A stretch of DNA of 64,000 bases from Blattabacterium cuenoti (GCF_014251275.1 NZ_CP059183.1:1-64000), one strand, 5' to 3'; positions 20,274 through 30,441 are shown, counted from the stretch's first letter. Made by a program: numbers and translations. The notes: generated from the sequence alone by a model not told the origin.

Positions 20274-21497
20274 CTAATAATTTACTTTAATATAAGTTTT
20301 TTTAAATTCTTTTTTCCTCCAATTATTTAATTTTTCGTTTTTTTTCTTTTCTTTAACAAAATTTTCTAAATATGAAAAATCTTCTTTTATAGAAATAGGT
20401 CGTGAATCAATTATATCTAATATCTTAATAATAAAAAAAACATTTTTATTTTTAAATTTTCCTTCATAAAGATCTGTTATATTGCCTTTTTTTCCAAAGT
20501 TTAATACTTGTTTTAAATCTTTAAAACATTGATTTTCATTAATCAATATTTGTTTTTTTAAATTAATATCAGCTATATCATTATTTATCAAATATATCTT
20601 ATCAAAATCTATAATATTTAGCATTAATCCTTTTCTTATTGAACTTGCAAATATTTTAGTTTTTAGTAATTCACTACTTGAATACTCTTTTTTAATGAAA
20701 AAATTTCTTAAATCTATTTTATTTCCTTTTCTATTTTCTAATTTTATTAAATGATAACCCATTTCTGTTTCAAAAGGGCCAAAAATTTCTTGTTCTTTTA
20801 AAGAAAGAATTATATTTCTATATTCTTCTGAAATGGAATTTATTTTTATTCCTTTAACATATTCTTCATTGCAAATGAATGGTAAGTTTTTATTCTTAAA
20901 CTTCTTACAATCAAATGAATCTTTTATTTTTACTTCATATAAAAAATTAATAATTTTATCTTTATTCTTTTTATCTTTTTTTGGATAAAAAACAATATAA
21001 GAAACTAAATATTTTTTAGGAGTATTATAAAGTCTATTTTTATTTTTTATGAAAAAGTATTTTACTTCTTCAGGAGATACTTCTATATCATCTGTTATTT
21101 TTTTATATAAACTTTTTATATATAAAATATCTTTATTTTTATTATATTTATTTATATTATTTTCATCATTATCATGATTTTTAATATTTTTAGATACTGA
21201 TGCTAAATTTTCATTATTTAATTGTAAATCATTTTCTTTTTCTTTAAAGTTTTTTTTACCATGAAAAATCATTAATTTTTGAAATAAAAAATTTTCACAA
21301 ATTTTAAATTTTTCTTCTATTTTATTTTCAGTTTGACTTTTTATATCAGAATCTAAAATGATTTCATCACCTACAATTGCAAATATTCCACCTATTTTTT
21401 CTCTTGAATAAATTAAAGTATTATTAATAAAAATATAAAATATTATTAACGCAATTAGAGAAATTTCTTTAATAAATTTTTTAATTAAAAATTTCAT
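20274..21497 (-). CDS. SurA/PpiC-like periplasmic peptidyl-prolyl isomerase
   Basis: This is a probable outer-membrane-protein chaperone and prolyl isomerase. It has 407 residues. An N-terminal hydrophobic segment (about 12-28) acts as signal or anchor, followed by GGIFAIVGDEIILDSDI, typical of the SurA N-terminal domain. One parvulin domain (about 160-260) ends in GPFETEMGYHLIKLENRKG. A Lys/Asn-rich linker near 85-120 looks like AT-driven drift. The C-terminal third is weakly conserved. It converges with the ABC exporter, 6 bp apart. Confidence 0.82.
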   Translation of the reverse strand: MKFLIKKFIKEISLIALIIFYIFINNTLIYSREKIGGIFAIVGDEIILDSDIKSQTENKIEEKFKICENFLFQKLMIFHGKKNFKEKENDLQLNNENLASVSKNIKNHDNDENNINKYNKNKDILYIKSLYKKITDDIEVSPEEVKYFFIKNKNRLYNTPKKYLVSYIVFYPKKDKKNKDKIINFLYEVKIKDSFDCKKFKNKNLPFICNEEYVKGIKINSISEEYRNIILSLKEQEIFGPFETEMGYHLIKLENRKGNKIDLRNFFIKKEYSSSELLKTKIFASSIRKGLMLNIIDFDKIYLINNDIADINLKKQILINENQCFKDLKQVLNFGKKGNITDLYEGKFKNKNVFFIIKILDIIDSRPISIKEDFSYLENFVKEKKKNEKLNNWRKKEFKKTYIKVNY

Positions 21498-21614
21498 AAT
21501 AGATTGTTTATATGAACATTAAATAATAATGTAATAATGATTTTTATAAAAATAAATTTTTTTTATGTACAATAAAAGAAAAATAACAATAAATATATTT
21601 TTTTAATTTTTACC

Positions 21615-21647
21615 TTTATTATCTTTTTTACAAAAAAAGATAATAAA
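21615..21647. repeat. Perfect 15-bp inverted repeat (hairpin) between divergent genes
   Basis: The left arm TTTATTATCTTTTTT (21615-21629) and the right arm AAAAAAGATAATAAA (21633-21647) are exact reverse complements around a 3-base loop. It lies in the 216-bp gap upstream of both the SurA-like gene and thiN, so it is not placed as a simple 3' terminator for either. It could be a bidirectional regulatory hairpin, an mRNA 5' structure or a chance AT palindrome. The arms contain one C and one G, which argues mildly against pure chance. Confidence 0.5.
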
Positions 21648-21713
21648 TCTAATATATAATATAATAATCATAAATAATAAACATAAAAAAATTTATAATT
21701 AAAATAAAAAATA

Positions 21714-22355
21714 ATGAATCATAAATTTAAAGGCCCTGTAATAGAATTATTTTTAAATGGAGACCCTCCAAAAAAAAATTTATATAGTAAATTTTTATCA
21801 AAAAAAATTTTTGCTGTTGATGGCTCATTAAATTATTTGAAAAAATTTAAAATACCTGTAGATTCAATAATAGGAGATTTTGATTCTTTATTAAAAAAGA
21901 ACATTTCTGTAAAAAATACTATTATTAATACTTACAATCAAAATTATACAGATTTTGAAAAAGCTTTGAACATAATTTATAAAAAAGGATTTTTAAATGT
22001 AAATATTTGGGGGGGAAGTGGAAAAGAACAGGATCATTTTCTAGGTAATTTATCTATAGCTTTAAAATATAAAAAAAAATTATCTATTATTTTCTACGAT
22101 AAATATCATTTATACTTTTTTTCTGATAAAAAAAATACTTTTTATATGAAAAAAAATAAAAAAATATCACTTTTTCCATTTCCAAAAGTAGTAGGATTAA
22201 AAACATTTGGATTAAAATATCCTATTAAAAATGAATCATTGGAAATAGGTAAAAAATTAGGAATAAGAAATAAATCCATTAGCAATGAAAATAATAAAAT
22301 ACAAATAAATTATAAAAAAGGAGAACTATTAATATTTATAGAAATAGAAAGATAA
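21714..22355 (+). CDS. thiN: Thiamine pyrophosphokinase
   Basis: This enzyme makes thiamine diphosphate from thiamine and ATP. It has 213 residues. Visible family features are AVDGSLNYL, the acidic IIGDFDSL motif, YTDFEKAL and VNIWGGSGKEQDHFLGNL. It supplies the cofactor needed by SucA and other 2-oxo acid dehydrogenases encoded here. The C-terminal thiamine-binding part (about 135-213) is AT-drifted but keeps its length. Downstream, it converges with mdh. Confidence 0.92.
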   Translation: MNHKFKGPVIELFLNGDPPKKNLYSKFLSKKIFAVDGSLNYLKKFKIPVDSIIGDFDSLLKKNISVKNTIINTYNQNYTDFEKALNIIYKKGFLNVNIWGGSGKEQDHFLGNLSIALKYKKKLSIIFYDKYHLYFFSDKKNTFYMKKNKKISLFPFPKVVGLKTFGLKYPIKNESLEIGKKLGIRNKSISNENNKIQINYKKGELLIFIEIER

Positions 22356-22363
22356 AAAAATAA

Positions 22364-23293
22364 TCATATCTTTATTTTCAATTTCTTTATTGTATTTTTA
22401 ACACTATTATATGACATTTTTAATAGGTCTATTTCTTCATTATTCAAATTTAACTCAATGACTCTTTCAATTCCATTTTTTCCTAAAACTACTGGCATAC
22501 CTAGATAAATGTTTTTTATACCATATTCTCCCTTTAAAAGGGTGGAACATGAAAATACTTTTTTAGAATTTTTTAAAATAGATTCTATCATTTCTACTAT
22601 AGATGCTGCAGGGGCCATCCAGGCAGATGTTCCCAAATAATTTACAATTTCTTCCCCACCTTTTCTAGTTTTTTCTATAATAATTTCATTTTCTTTTTCT
22701 GATATAAATTCTTTAATAGGAATACCAGATATAGATGTATATCTATATAATGGAACCATGTAATCTCCATGTCCTCCTAACAATACAGTATGGATGTTAT
22801 AAGGTGATATATTTAACTTTTCAGATAAAAAAAAACGATACCTTGCAGAATCTAATATTCCTGCCATTCCAATTACACTAGATGAATCTATATTAGAAGT
22901 TACATAACTAACATATGTCATTATATCCAATGGATTAGATACAATTATAAATTTAGCTTTTGGAGAGAAAAAAATTGATTTTTTTGTAACAAAATGAATA
23001 ATTTCTGCATTAATATTTAAAAGTTCATCACGATCCATTCCTTGTTTTCTAGGAATACCACAAGTAATAACAATTATTTCAGAATTTTCTGATTTTGAAA
23101 AATCATTTCCAAATCCAATCAATCTAGTATTTATATCACAAACAACATTCATTTGACTTATATCAAGACTTTTTCCTTTAGAAATCATTGGTTTTATATC
23201 TAATAATACAATCTCTGTTACAATATCTTTATGCGATAATAAACTAGCACATGAAGATCCTACATTTCCTGCCCCAATAATAGTTACTTTCAT
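22364..23293 (-). CDS. mdh: Malate dehydrogenase (NAD-dependent)
   Basis: This enzyme converts malate and NAD to oxaloacetate and NADH. The chosen ATG at 23293 gives 309 residues starting MKVTIIGAGNVG, the expected N-terminal Rossmann loop. The frame stays open 30 codons further upstream, but that part is low-complexity and not conserved. Active-site residues are visible: substrate-binding R82 and R88 in PRKQGMDRD, D148 and R151 in LDSARYR, and catalytic H175 in GGHGDY. It belongs to the LDH-like MDH group. It is not clustered with the suc genes. Confidence 0.95.
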   Translation of the reverse strand: MKVTIIGAGNVGSSCASLLSHKDIVTEIVLLDIKPMISKGKSLDISQMNVVCDINTRLIGFGNDFSKSENSEIIVITCGIPRKQGMDRDELLNINAEIIHFVTKKSIFFSPKAKFIIVSNPLDIMTYVSYVTSNIDSSSVIGMAGILDSARYRFFLSEKLNISPYNIHTVLLGGHGDYMVPLYRYTSISGIPIKEFISEKENEIIIEKTRKGGEEIVNYLGTSAWMAPAASIVEMIESILKNSKKVFSCSTLLKGEYGIKNIYLGMPVVLGKNGIERVIELNLNNEEIDLLKMSYNSVKNTIKKLKIKI

Positions 23294-23312
23294 ATTATAA
23301 CTTTTAATATTA

Positions 23313-23330
23313 ATATATATATATATATAT
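23313..23330. repeat. AT dinucleotide microsatellite, (AT)9
   Basis: Nine consecutive AT units lie 20 bp upstream of the mdh start codon, within an AT-only gap between mdh and gcvP. The two genes are divergent, so the tract is within the shared promoter region. Such tracts vary in length easily and could alter promoter spacing. No evidence for regulation is seen beyond its position. Confidence 0.7.
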
Positions 23331-23435
23331 AAATTAAATAAATTTGTAAAGTAATTGTTAAATATAATATAATTTCTATACATTTTCTATACATTACATT
23401 TCACTCACTATAACTATACATATACATATATATAC

Positions 23436-26336
23436 ATGAAAGATAGTTACGTTAAAAGAAAACAATTTCTTTCTAGACATATAGGATCATCTTATGATGA
23501 AATTAAAAAAATGTTAAAAACATTATATTGTTCTTCTATAAATGAATTTATAAAAAAAACTATTCCGGATAATATTCTTTGTAAAGAAAAACTTAATGTT
23601 CCCAGTGCAATTTCTGAATGGGAGTATTTAAATCATATTAATAAAATTGGTAAAAAAAATAAAATTTTTCGTTCATATATAGGATTAGGATATAAAAATA
23701 CAATTACTCCTAGTGTCATTCAAAGGAATATACTGGAAAATCCTGGATGGTATACTTCTTATACTCCTTATCAATCAGAAATTTCTCAAGGACGTTTAGA
23801 GGCTTTAATCAATTTTCAAACAATGATATCAGATCTAACAGGAATGGAGATTAGCAATGCATCTATGTTAGATGAAGCATCTGCTGCAGCAGATGCTATG
23901 TTTATGATTTACAACAAAAAAAAATTAGAACAAAAAAATAAAAATTTTTATTTTTTTGTTTCAAATGAAATTTTTTTACAAACATTTTATGTTTTACAAA
24001 CAAGATGTTTTGGATTAGGAATTAATCTCATCCAAGACAATTATAATAATTTTTTAAGCAAAAAATATAAAAATATAGAAATTTTTGGATTATTATTACA
24101 ATATCCTTCTAGCTTTGGAGAAATTCATGATTATACTGAAATAATAGAACATGCAAATAAGAAAAATATATCAGTTATAATTTCAGCTGATCTTATGGCT
24201 CTATCCTTATTAAAACCACCTGGAGAATGGGGAGCAGATGTTGTAATAGGGTCAAGTCAAGCATTTGGTATACCAATGGGATATGGAGGTCCACATGCAG
24301 CTTTTTTTGCAACTAAAAAAAAATATAAAAGATTTATTCCTGGTAGAATTATTGGAATATCTAAAGATAAAAATAATAAAAAAGCATTTAGAATGGCCTT
24401 ACAAACTAGAGAACAACATATAAAAAGAGAAAAAGCAACTTCTAATATTTGTACCTCTCAAGTATTTCCTGCTATAATGGCTTCTATGTATGCTGTATAT
24501 CACGGAAAAAAGGGATTATTAAAAATTGCAAAATATATTCACAGATATGCAAAAAAATTAGAAATTAAATTAACAAATTCTATAAAAGGGGTTAATCAAG
24601 TTAACAAATTTTATTTTGATACAATTAGAATAAAAACTGACTACTCTAATAAGATTATCAAAAATTTAGCTATAAAAAAAAAAACAAATTTTAGATATAT
24701 AAATAATAATTATTTAACAATAACTCTAGATGAAACTACATGTACATATGACATAAATCATATACATTCTATTTTTAATAAAATTTCTAAAAAAAATAAT
24801 AAATACTCTTTTTTCATTTATAAGAATAAAGAAAATAATATTAATAAAATATCAAATAAAATTCCTAATTCTTTAAAAAGAACTTCAGACTTTTTACGTA
24901 ATGATGTATTTAATAAATACCATTCTGAAAATGAAATAATGCGTTATATAAAAAGATTGGAAAAAAAGGATCTTTCATTAACCCACTCTATGATTCCTTT
25001 AGGTTCATGTACTATGAAATTAAATGCTTCAACAGGGTTATTTTCTTTAAGCCAAAATAAATGGAGAAATATACATCCTTTTGTAGAAAAAAATCAATCA
25101 TATGGATACAAATTTATTATAAGTAACCTAAAAAAATATTTGAAGGAGATAACTGGATTACCTGGAATATCCTTACAACCTAATTCAGGAGCTCAAGGAG
25201 AATATGCTGGACTAATGGTAATAAAATACTATCAAAATTCTTTAAAAGAAAAATTTAACAGAAATATTGCATTAATACCATCTTCTTCCCATGGAACAAA
25301 TCCTGCATCTGCAAAAATGGCAGGCTTAAATATTGTTTTAATTGATACAAAACATGATGGATCTATAGATGAAAATAATCTTTTAAAAAAAGTAAAAGAA
25401 TATACAAATTTTATATCTGTATTTATGATAACTTATCCATCTACTCATGGAGTTTATGAAGAAAATATAAAAAATATAATAGACATTATTCATGAACATG
25501 GTGGTCAAGTTTATATGGATGGAGCAAATATGAATGCACAAATTGGACTAATAAAACCATCATATTTAGGAATAGATGTTTGTCATCTTAATCTTCACAA
25601 AACATTTTCTATTCCACATGGTGGTGGGGGTCCAGGAATGGGACCTATTTGCGTAGCTTCACATTTAAAACCTTATCTTCCTACTCATTCATTTAAAATT
25701 AATAAAAAAGAAAAAAATATATTTTCTATTTCTTCTTCTCAATATGGATCTTCTATTATTTTAACTATTCCTTATGCATACATTAGACTTTTAGGAGGAA
25801 ATGGTCTTAAAAAATGTACAGAAATATCTATATTAAATGCAAATTATATTAAAGAAAAACTAAAAAATTATTATAAAATATTATATGTAGGAAAAAATAA
25901 TACAGTTGCACATGAATTTATTATAGATTGTAGAATTTTTAAAAAAATTGGAATAGAAGTAGTAGATATTGCAAAAAGAATGATGGACTATGGATATCAT
26001 GCCCCTACTATATCTTTTCCTGTAGTAGGATGTATGATGATTGAACCTACAGAAAGTGAGTCGAAAAAAGAACTAGATAGGTTTATAGAAACATTAATTA
26101 AAATAAGAGAGGAAATAAAAGAAATTGAAGATGGAAAATTTTCTATTGAGAATAATGTATTAAAAAATTCACCTCATAGTATTGAAACACTAACAAATGA
26201 TAAATGGAAATATCCTTACAGTAGAGAAAAAGCAGCATATCCATTATATTGGATAAAAGAGAGAAAATTTTGGATCCCAATAGATCGTATAGATGATGGA
26301 TACGGTGATAGAAATTTAATATGTAAATGTATTTAG
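23436..26336 (+). CDS. gcvP: Glycine dehydrogenase (decarboxylating), P-protein
   Basis: This is the PLP-dependent P-protein of the glycine cleavage system, a single-chain type of 966 residues. It decarboxylates glycine and passes the aminomethyl group to lipoylated H-protein. The PLP lysine is near 722 in HLNLHKTFSIPHGGGGPG. Other conserved blocks include LDEASAAADAM near 150, LGSCTMKLNA near 530 and MDGANMNAQIG near 695. The two halves correspond to the fused alpha and beta parts. The gene is full length. It overlaps convergent tsaD by 4 bp. Confidence 0.97.
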   Translation: MKDSYVKRKQFLSRHIGSSYDEIKKMLKTLYCSSINEFIKKTIPDNILCKEKLNVPSAISEWEYLNHINKIGKKNKIFRSYIGLGYKNTITPSVIQRNILENPGWYTSYTPYQSEISQGRLEALINFQTMISDLTGMEISNASMLDEASAAADAMFMIYNKKKLEQKNKNFYFFVSNEIFLQTFYVLQTRCFGLGINLIQDNYNNFLSKKYKNIEIFGLLLQYPSSFGEIHDYTEIIEHANKKNISVIISADLMALSLLKPPGEWGADVVIGSSQAFGIPMGYGGPHAAFFATKKKYKRFIPGRIIGISKDKNNKKAFRMALQTREQHIKREKATSNICTSQVFPAIMASMYAVYHGKKGLLKIAKYIHRYAKKLEIKLTNSIKGVNQVNKFYFDTIRIKTDYSNKIIKNLAIKKKTNFRYINNNYLTITLDETTCTYDINHIHSIFNKISKKNNKYSFFIYKNKENNINKISNKIPNSLKRTSDFLRNDVFNKYHSENEIMRYIKRLEKKDLSLTHSMIPLGSCTMKLNASTGLFSLSQNKWRNIHPFVEKNQSYGYKFIISNLKKYLKEITGLPGISLQPNSGAQGEYAGLMVIKYYQNSLKEKFNRNIALIPSSSHGTNPASAKMAGLNIVLIDTKHDGSIDENNLLKKVKEYTNFISVFMITYPSTHGVYEENIKNIIDIIHEHGGQVYMDGANMNAQIGLIKPSYLGIDVCHLNLHKTFSIPHGGGGPGMGPICVASHLKPYLPTHSFKINKKEKNIFSISSSQYGSSIILTIPYAYIRLLGGNGLKKCTEISILNANYIKEKLKNYYKILYVGKNNTVAHEFIIDCRIFKKIGIEVVDIAKRMMDYGYHAPTISFPVVGCMMIEPTESESKKELDRFIETLIKIREEIKEIEDGKFSIENNVLKNSPHSIETLTNDKWKYPYSREKAAYPLYWIKERKFWIPIDRIDDGYGDRNLICKCI

Positions 26337-27364
26337 AAAAGTTTAAACTTAGAAAAAGGTATAACATCTAAAGAATCAAACAATTTTTTTTCGTATTTAA
26401 GTAACCCAGTTATAGCAATCATTGCTCCATTATCAGTCGTATATTCTTTTTTTGGAATAAATACTTCCCAACCATTTTTTTTTGAAATAAAAGAAATAAA
26501 TGATTTTCTAATTTCATTATTTGCAGATACCCCTCCTGATAAAACAATTCTAAAAATTTTAGTTTCCAAAGCGGCTTTTTTAACTTTATCCAAAAGAATA
26601 TCTGTTATAATTTTTTGAGTGGATGCACATAAATCATGAATATTTTTACTTACAAAAAAAGAATCAAACTTCAATTGATTTTCTATAAATTTAAAAATAT
26701 GACTTTTTAATCCACTAAAACTAAAATCTAATTTTTTTACTACTGGTTTTACAAAATTAAATTTATTTTTATTTCCTTTTATAGAAAGTATTTCCATTTT
26801 AGGGCCACCTGGATAAGAAATACCTAATATTCTAGAAATATTATCAATAGCATTTCCAACAGGATCATCTAAAGTAGTTCCTAATATTTTCATATTAAAA
26901 AAGTCATTTACTTGTATAATTTGAGTATGCCCTCCACTGATTACTAATCCTAAAAATGGAAATTTAGGATAAGAATTATTAATATTAGCATTTTTTATAA
27001 AATGAACAAGGATATGAGCTTGTATATGATTTACAGTTAATATAGGTATTCCTAATCCCATGGAAAATGATTTAGCAAAAGATACTCCTACTAATAAAGG
27101 GCCTATTAATCCTGGACCTATTGTAAAAGAGACAGCATCAATCTGATTTTCTTTTATTTTAGCTGTAAAAATAGCATTTTTCAATGCTAATGGTAAATTT
27201 TTTTCATGTAGTCTTGCCGCTAATTCTGGAACTACTCCACCATATTTTTTATGAATATTTTGGTGTATAATAATATTTGATAATACCTTTCTCCCCATAA
27301 CAATAGATACTCCAGTTTCATCACATGATGATTCTATCCCAATTATAATAGGTTCTTTATTCAT
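26333..27364 (-). CDS. tsaD: tRNA N6-adenosine threonylcarbamoyltransferase TsaD
   Basis: This enzyme makes the t6A37 modification of ANN-decoding tRNAs. It has 343 residues. The ASKHA-fold loop GIESSCDETGVS is at the N terminus, and the metal-binding pair H113 and H117 lies in NHIQAHI. The SGGHTQI loop and a C-terminal SGGVSANNEIR and YTTDNGAMIA are present. All expected motifs are intact. Its substrate tRNAs include the Ser-GCU and Arg-UCU tRNAs encoded near 30.5 kb. Confidence 0.96.
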   Translation of the reverse strand: MNKEPIIIGIESSCDETGVSIVMGRKVLSNIIIHQNIHKKYGGVVPELAARLHEKNLPLALKNAIFTAKIKENQIDAVSFTIGPGLIGPLLVGVSFAKSFSMGLGIPILTVNHIQAHILVHFIKNANINNSYPKFPFLGLVISGGHTQIIQVNDFFNMKILGTTLDDPVGNAIDNISRILGISYPGGPKMEILSIKGNKNKFNFVKPVVKKLDFSFSGLKSHIFKFIENQLKFDSFFVSKNIHDLCASTQKIITDILLDKVKKAALETKIFRIVLSGGVSANNEIRKSFISFISKKNGWEVFIPKKEYTTDNGAMIAITGLLKYEKKLFDSLDVIPFSKFKLF

Positions 27365-27685
27365 ATTTTAAAAAAAAATATTATTTTTTTTATATTTATA
27401 TTATAATATATATAATAATATAAAAATATAATATACTTTATATTAAAGTAATTAAAGTAAATGTAACTAACTATATATATATTTATTTATTTTTTATAGT
27501 AAAATGTAAAAAAAGTATATTTTATTATTAAAAAACAATGCAATATATTTTTTTTAATAAAATATTTACCCATTTACCAAAAAATACTTAATATTATTTT
27601 ATAAAAAATAAAGTTTTGTATTTTGGTATTTTTAATATCTTTATCAATTATCAATATCAAAAATAAATAATAAAAATATAAAACA
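27365..27685. other. 321-bp gene-free AT-rich divergent intergenic region
   Basis: This gap lies between the divergent tsaD and Lrp-like genes. It is nearly all A/T, with many TA-rich runs and no coding frame of useful length. No tRNA, structured RNA or convincing Bacteroidota promoter pair (TTTG and TAnnTTTG) could be assigned. It probably holds both 5' regions. Confidence 0.6.
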
Positions 27686-28186
27686 ATGATTCTAATACAT
27701 AATACAGACGAAATAGATAATACTATAGTAAAAAAATTAAATACAAATGCAAGAACCCCATATACAGAAATAAGTAAACAGATAAGTAAAGAAATTAAAC
27801 CCCTATCTGTAGGGACTGTTCATGTAAGAGTAAAAAAGTTAGAAAATGCAGGAATTATAAAAGGAAGTACATTAATAATTGGATACGAATCATTAGGATT
27901 TCATTTAATAGCTTTTGTAGGAATTTTATCTGATTCTAGAGAATCAAAAATTTTAAAAGAAGAATTAAAAAAAATTCCAAATATAGTCCAACTTTACATA
28001 ACTTCTGGAAAATATAATCTTTTCTGCAGAATTATAGCTAAAGATCCGTCAGATGCAAGAAAAGTAATTTCTAAAATTGGTGAAATTAAAGGAGTTATAA
28101 GAACTGAATCAACTATCTGTTTAGAAGAAAGCATTAACGATGAAAATAGATTATTATCGAATATTTTGCATAAAAAAACATCTTAA
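27686..28186 (+). CDS. Lrp/AsnC family transcriptional regulator
   Basis: This is a feast/famine-type regulator of 166 residues. The N-terminal winged helix-turn-helix (about 10-60) includes ARTPYTEISKQ and SVGTVHVRVKKLENAGII. The C-terminal RAM effector domain (about 68-145) includes AFVGI and NLFCRIIAKD. It is the only obvious classical DNA-binding transcription factor in the window. It probably senses amino acids; the ligand and targets cannot be told. The 321-bp upstream gap may contain its promoter and autoregulatory sites. Confidence 0.9.
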   Translation: MILIHNTDEIDNTIVKKLNTNARTPYTEISKQISKEIKPLSVGTVHVRVKKLENAGIIKGSTLIIGYESLGFHLIAFVGILSDSRESKILKEELKKIPNIVQLYITSGKYNLFCRIIAKDPSDARKVISKIGEIKGVIRTESTICLEESINDENRLLSNILHKKTS

Positions 28187-28308
28187 TAATATATTTATAA
28201 ATTTTCTGTTAATTAAATTTGATTTTAAATGCAAAATATTCATTATAAAGAAATAAAAAATATTTTTTGTGAAAAAATTGCACAAAATAAAGTTTTTTTT
28301 ATCAAATA

Positions 28309-30333
28309 ATGAATAACTTTTTTAAGTTTAATACATATAAAAATTTTATAAATAAAATTTTAATTCCAGTAAGTGCAATTTTATTGTTAACATTTTTTTT
28401 TCCAAAAAAAAAGGTTTTTGAATATAAGTTCTATAAAAATGAAATTTGGAATTATGAAACTTTTTTTTGTCCATTTAATTTTTCAATTACTAAAAGTAAT
28501 AAAGATTTAAAAGATGAGATAAAAAAAATAAGAAAAAATTCTAAAATATTATGTATTAGAAATGAACAAATTGAAAAATTAACAAAGAAAAAATTAAAAA
28601 AAATACTTTTTATAAAAACAAAAAAATATGATTATAAAACTTATCTAAGAATTGTAAAAAAGATATATAAAAATGGATATGTAGATAATACAAAATTTCC
28701 AAAAGAAAAGGTTATTTCTGTAATATATTTTAAAAAAAATGATAATTTGATATCAGTTCCACATAAAAAAATATATACAAAAAATAAAGTTAATAAACTT
28801 ATTGAAAATAGTTTTTTTTATAATAAACATGCAAAAATAATCTTAAAAAATATAATAATACCAAATATAATTTATGATGAAAATTCTACTAAATTTTTAA
28901 TTAAAAAAAAAATACAATCTATAAATAAAATAAAATTTTCTTTTAAAAAAGGAGATAAAATTATAGGTAAAAATGAAATTATAAATCAAAAATTATTTGA
29001 TATATTATATAATTTTAAAAATATATATGAGAATGAAAAATGTAATAAAAATAAAGAATATTATGGATCTTGTATAGGATATTTTTTAATAATAAGCATG
29101 ATATTTTTTATATTCATGTTATATATGTTTTATTTCCAAAACGAAATATTTAAAAATAATAGAAAATTAAATTTTTTGGTAATTAGTATATTTTTATTAT
29201 CAATTACTACCATTTTTACAATAAGATACTATTCTAATATATTGTATATTATTCCATTTTGTATTCTTCCTATAAGTATTCGTGTATTTTTTAATTTTCA
29301 CTTGAGTTTTATAATTCATTTAACCATAATATTATTATTATCTATAGTAACACCTAATAGTTTTGAGTTTACTTTCCTTCAAACAACAACAGGATTTTTA
29401 GTGATGTTAACTAAAAAAAATATTTCTAAAATGGAAAATCTTTTTATTGCTGTAGGAAAAATAATTATTACTTATATAATTACTTTCATTTCTTTACATT
29501 TAATTAGAATAGGAACTTTAAACAGTATATCTTTTTATACTATTTCTTTATTTTTTATAAGTGGGATCTTAACTTTGTTTGTTCATCCATTAATTTTTTT
29601 ATTTGAAAAAATGTTAAACATAACATCAGATATTTCATTATTAGAATTATCGGATACTAATAAACCAATATTGAGATCATTATCTAAAAAAGCTCCAGGT
29701 ACGTTTCAACATGTATTAACAGTAGCTAATCTAGCAGAAGAAGCAGCGGTAGCTATTGGAGCAAATTCATTATTAACAAAAATAGGTGGGATATATCATG
29801 ATATAGGAAAAATAAAAAATTCAATTTTCTTTACAGAAAATCAATATAATATTGAAAATCCACATGAAAAATTAACCCCTACAGAAAGTGCTAAAATTAT
29901 TTTAGATCATGTATCATATGGAGTTGAATTAGCAAAAAAGTATAATTTACCAAACACTATATCAGATTTTATAAAAACACATCATGGAGACAGTTTAATT
30001 CATTATTTTTATAGAAAAGAACAAGTAAATTCTCCTAACTTTAGGATAAATAAAAAAAAATTCCAATATTCTGGACCTAAACCATTTTCTAAAGAAACAA
30101 CTATTGTTATGATAGCAGATTCGGTAGAAGCAGCATCAAAAAGTATGAAAAATCCATCTTACATTGATTTAGAAAATGTTGTAGATTATATAATAAATAA
30201 ACAAAAAAAAGAAAATCAATTTTCTAATGCAAATATTACTTTAAAAGAAATAGAAAAAATAAAAATGGTACTAAAAAAGAAATTAATAAATATTTATCAC
30301 ACTAGAATAGTTTATCCAAAACAAAAACAATAA
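28309..30333 (+). CDS. 7TM-HD family membrane phosphohydrolase (PgpH-like)
   Basis: This 674-residue membrane protein has an N-terminal helix (about 17-30), an extracytoplasmic domain (about 30-260), several membrane segments (about 262-440) and a cytoplasmic HD domain. The metal-binding residues start at H468 in TFQHVL; H497-D498 lie in GGIYHDIGKI, and KTHHGDS follows. This matches the 7TMR-HDED family, whose characterised members hydrolyse cyclic di-AMP. The substrate here is unproven. The periplasmic part is highly Lys/Asn-rich and poorly conserved. Confidence 0.85.
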   Translation: MNNFFKFNTYKNFINKILIPVSAILLLTFFFPKKKVFEYKFYKNEIWNYETFFCPFNFSITKSNKDLKDEIKKIRKNSKILCIRNEQIEKLTKKKLKKILFIKTKKYDYKTYLRIVKKIYKNGYVDNTKFPKEKVISVIYFKKNDNLISVPHKKIYTKNKVNKLIENSFFYNKHAKIILKNIIIPNIIYDENSTKFLIKKKIQSINKIKFSFKKGDKIIGKNEIINQKLFDILYNFKNIYENEKCNKNKEYYGSCIGYFLIISMIFFIFMLYMFYFQNEIFKNNRKLNFLVISIFLLSITTIFTIRYYSNILYIIPFCILPISIRVFFNFHLSFIIHLTIILLLSIVTPNSFEFTFLQTTTGFLVMLTKKNISKMENLFIAVGKIIITYIITFISLHLIRIGTLNSISFYTISLFFISGILTLFVHPLIFLFEKMLNITSDISLLELSDTNKPILRSLSKKAPGTFQHVLTVANLAEEAAVAIGANSLLTKIGGIYHDIGKIKNSIFFTENQYNIENPHEKLTPTESAKIILDHVSYGVELAKKYNLPNTISDFIKTHHGDSLIHYFYRKEQVNSPNFRINKKKFQYSGPKPFSKETTIVMIADSVEAASKSMKNPSYIDLENVVDYIINKQKKENQFSNANITLKEIEKIKMVLKKKLINIYHTRIVYPKQKQ

Positions 30334-30407
30334 TTACTTTATTTATTTATTAAAACTATCTATTATATCTATTTTGTATTAGATTTGTATATTTATATTT
30401 TATAATT

Positions 30408-30438
30408 GTTGTTCCACGTATTATATATTATATGTTTT
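30408..30438 (+). promoter_or_regulatory. Candidate Bacteroidota-type promoter for the tRNA cluster
   Basis: GTTG (30408-30411) and TATGTTTT (30431-30438) are separated by exactly 19 bases. This approximates the Bacteroidota primary-sigma consensus TTTG-N19-TAnnTTTG, with one mismatch in each box. Transcription would begin at or just before the tRNA-Ser 5' end at 30442. In AT-rich DNA such matches can be chance, so this is tentative. Confidence 0.35.
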
Positions 30439-30441
30439 ATT

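Noticed and set aside
22364-23383. Longer mdh start at 23383 with an extra 30 residues
   Set aside because: The added residues are low-complexity (YIYIYINIK) and pass through the AT repeat; the Rossmann loop starts normally at 23293.
28229-28309. 26-residue frame before the 7TM-HD gene (MQNIHYKE start)
   Set aside because: Too short, no recognisable motif, and frames this small are expected by chance in AT-rich DNA.
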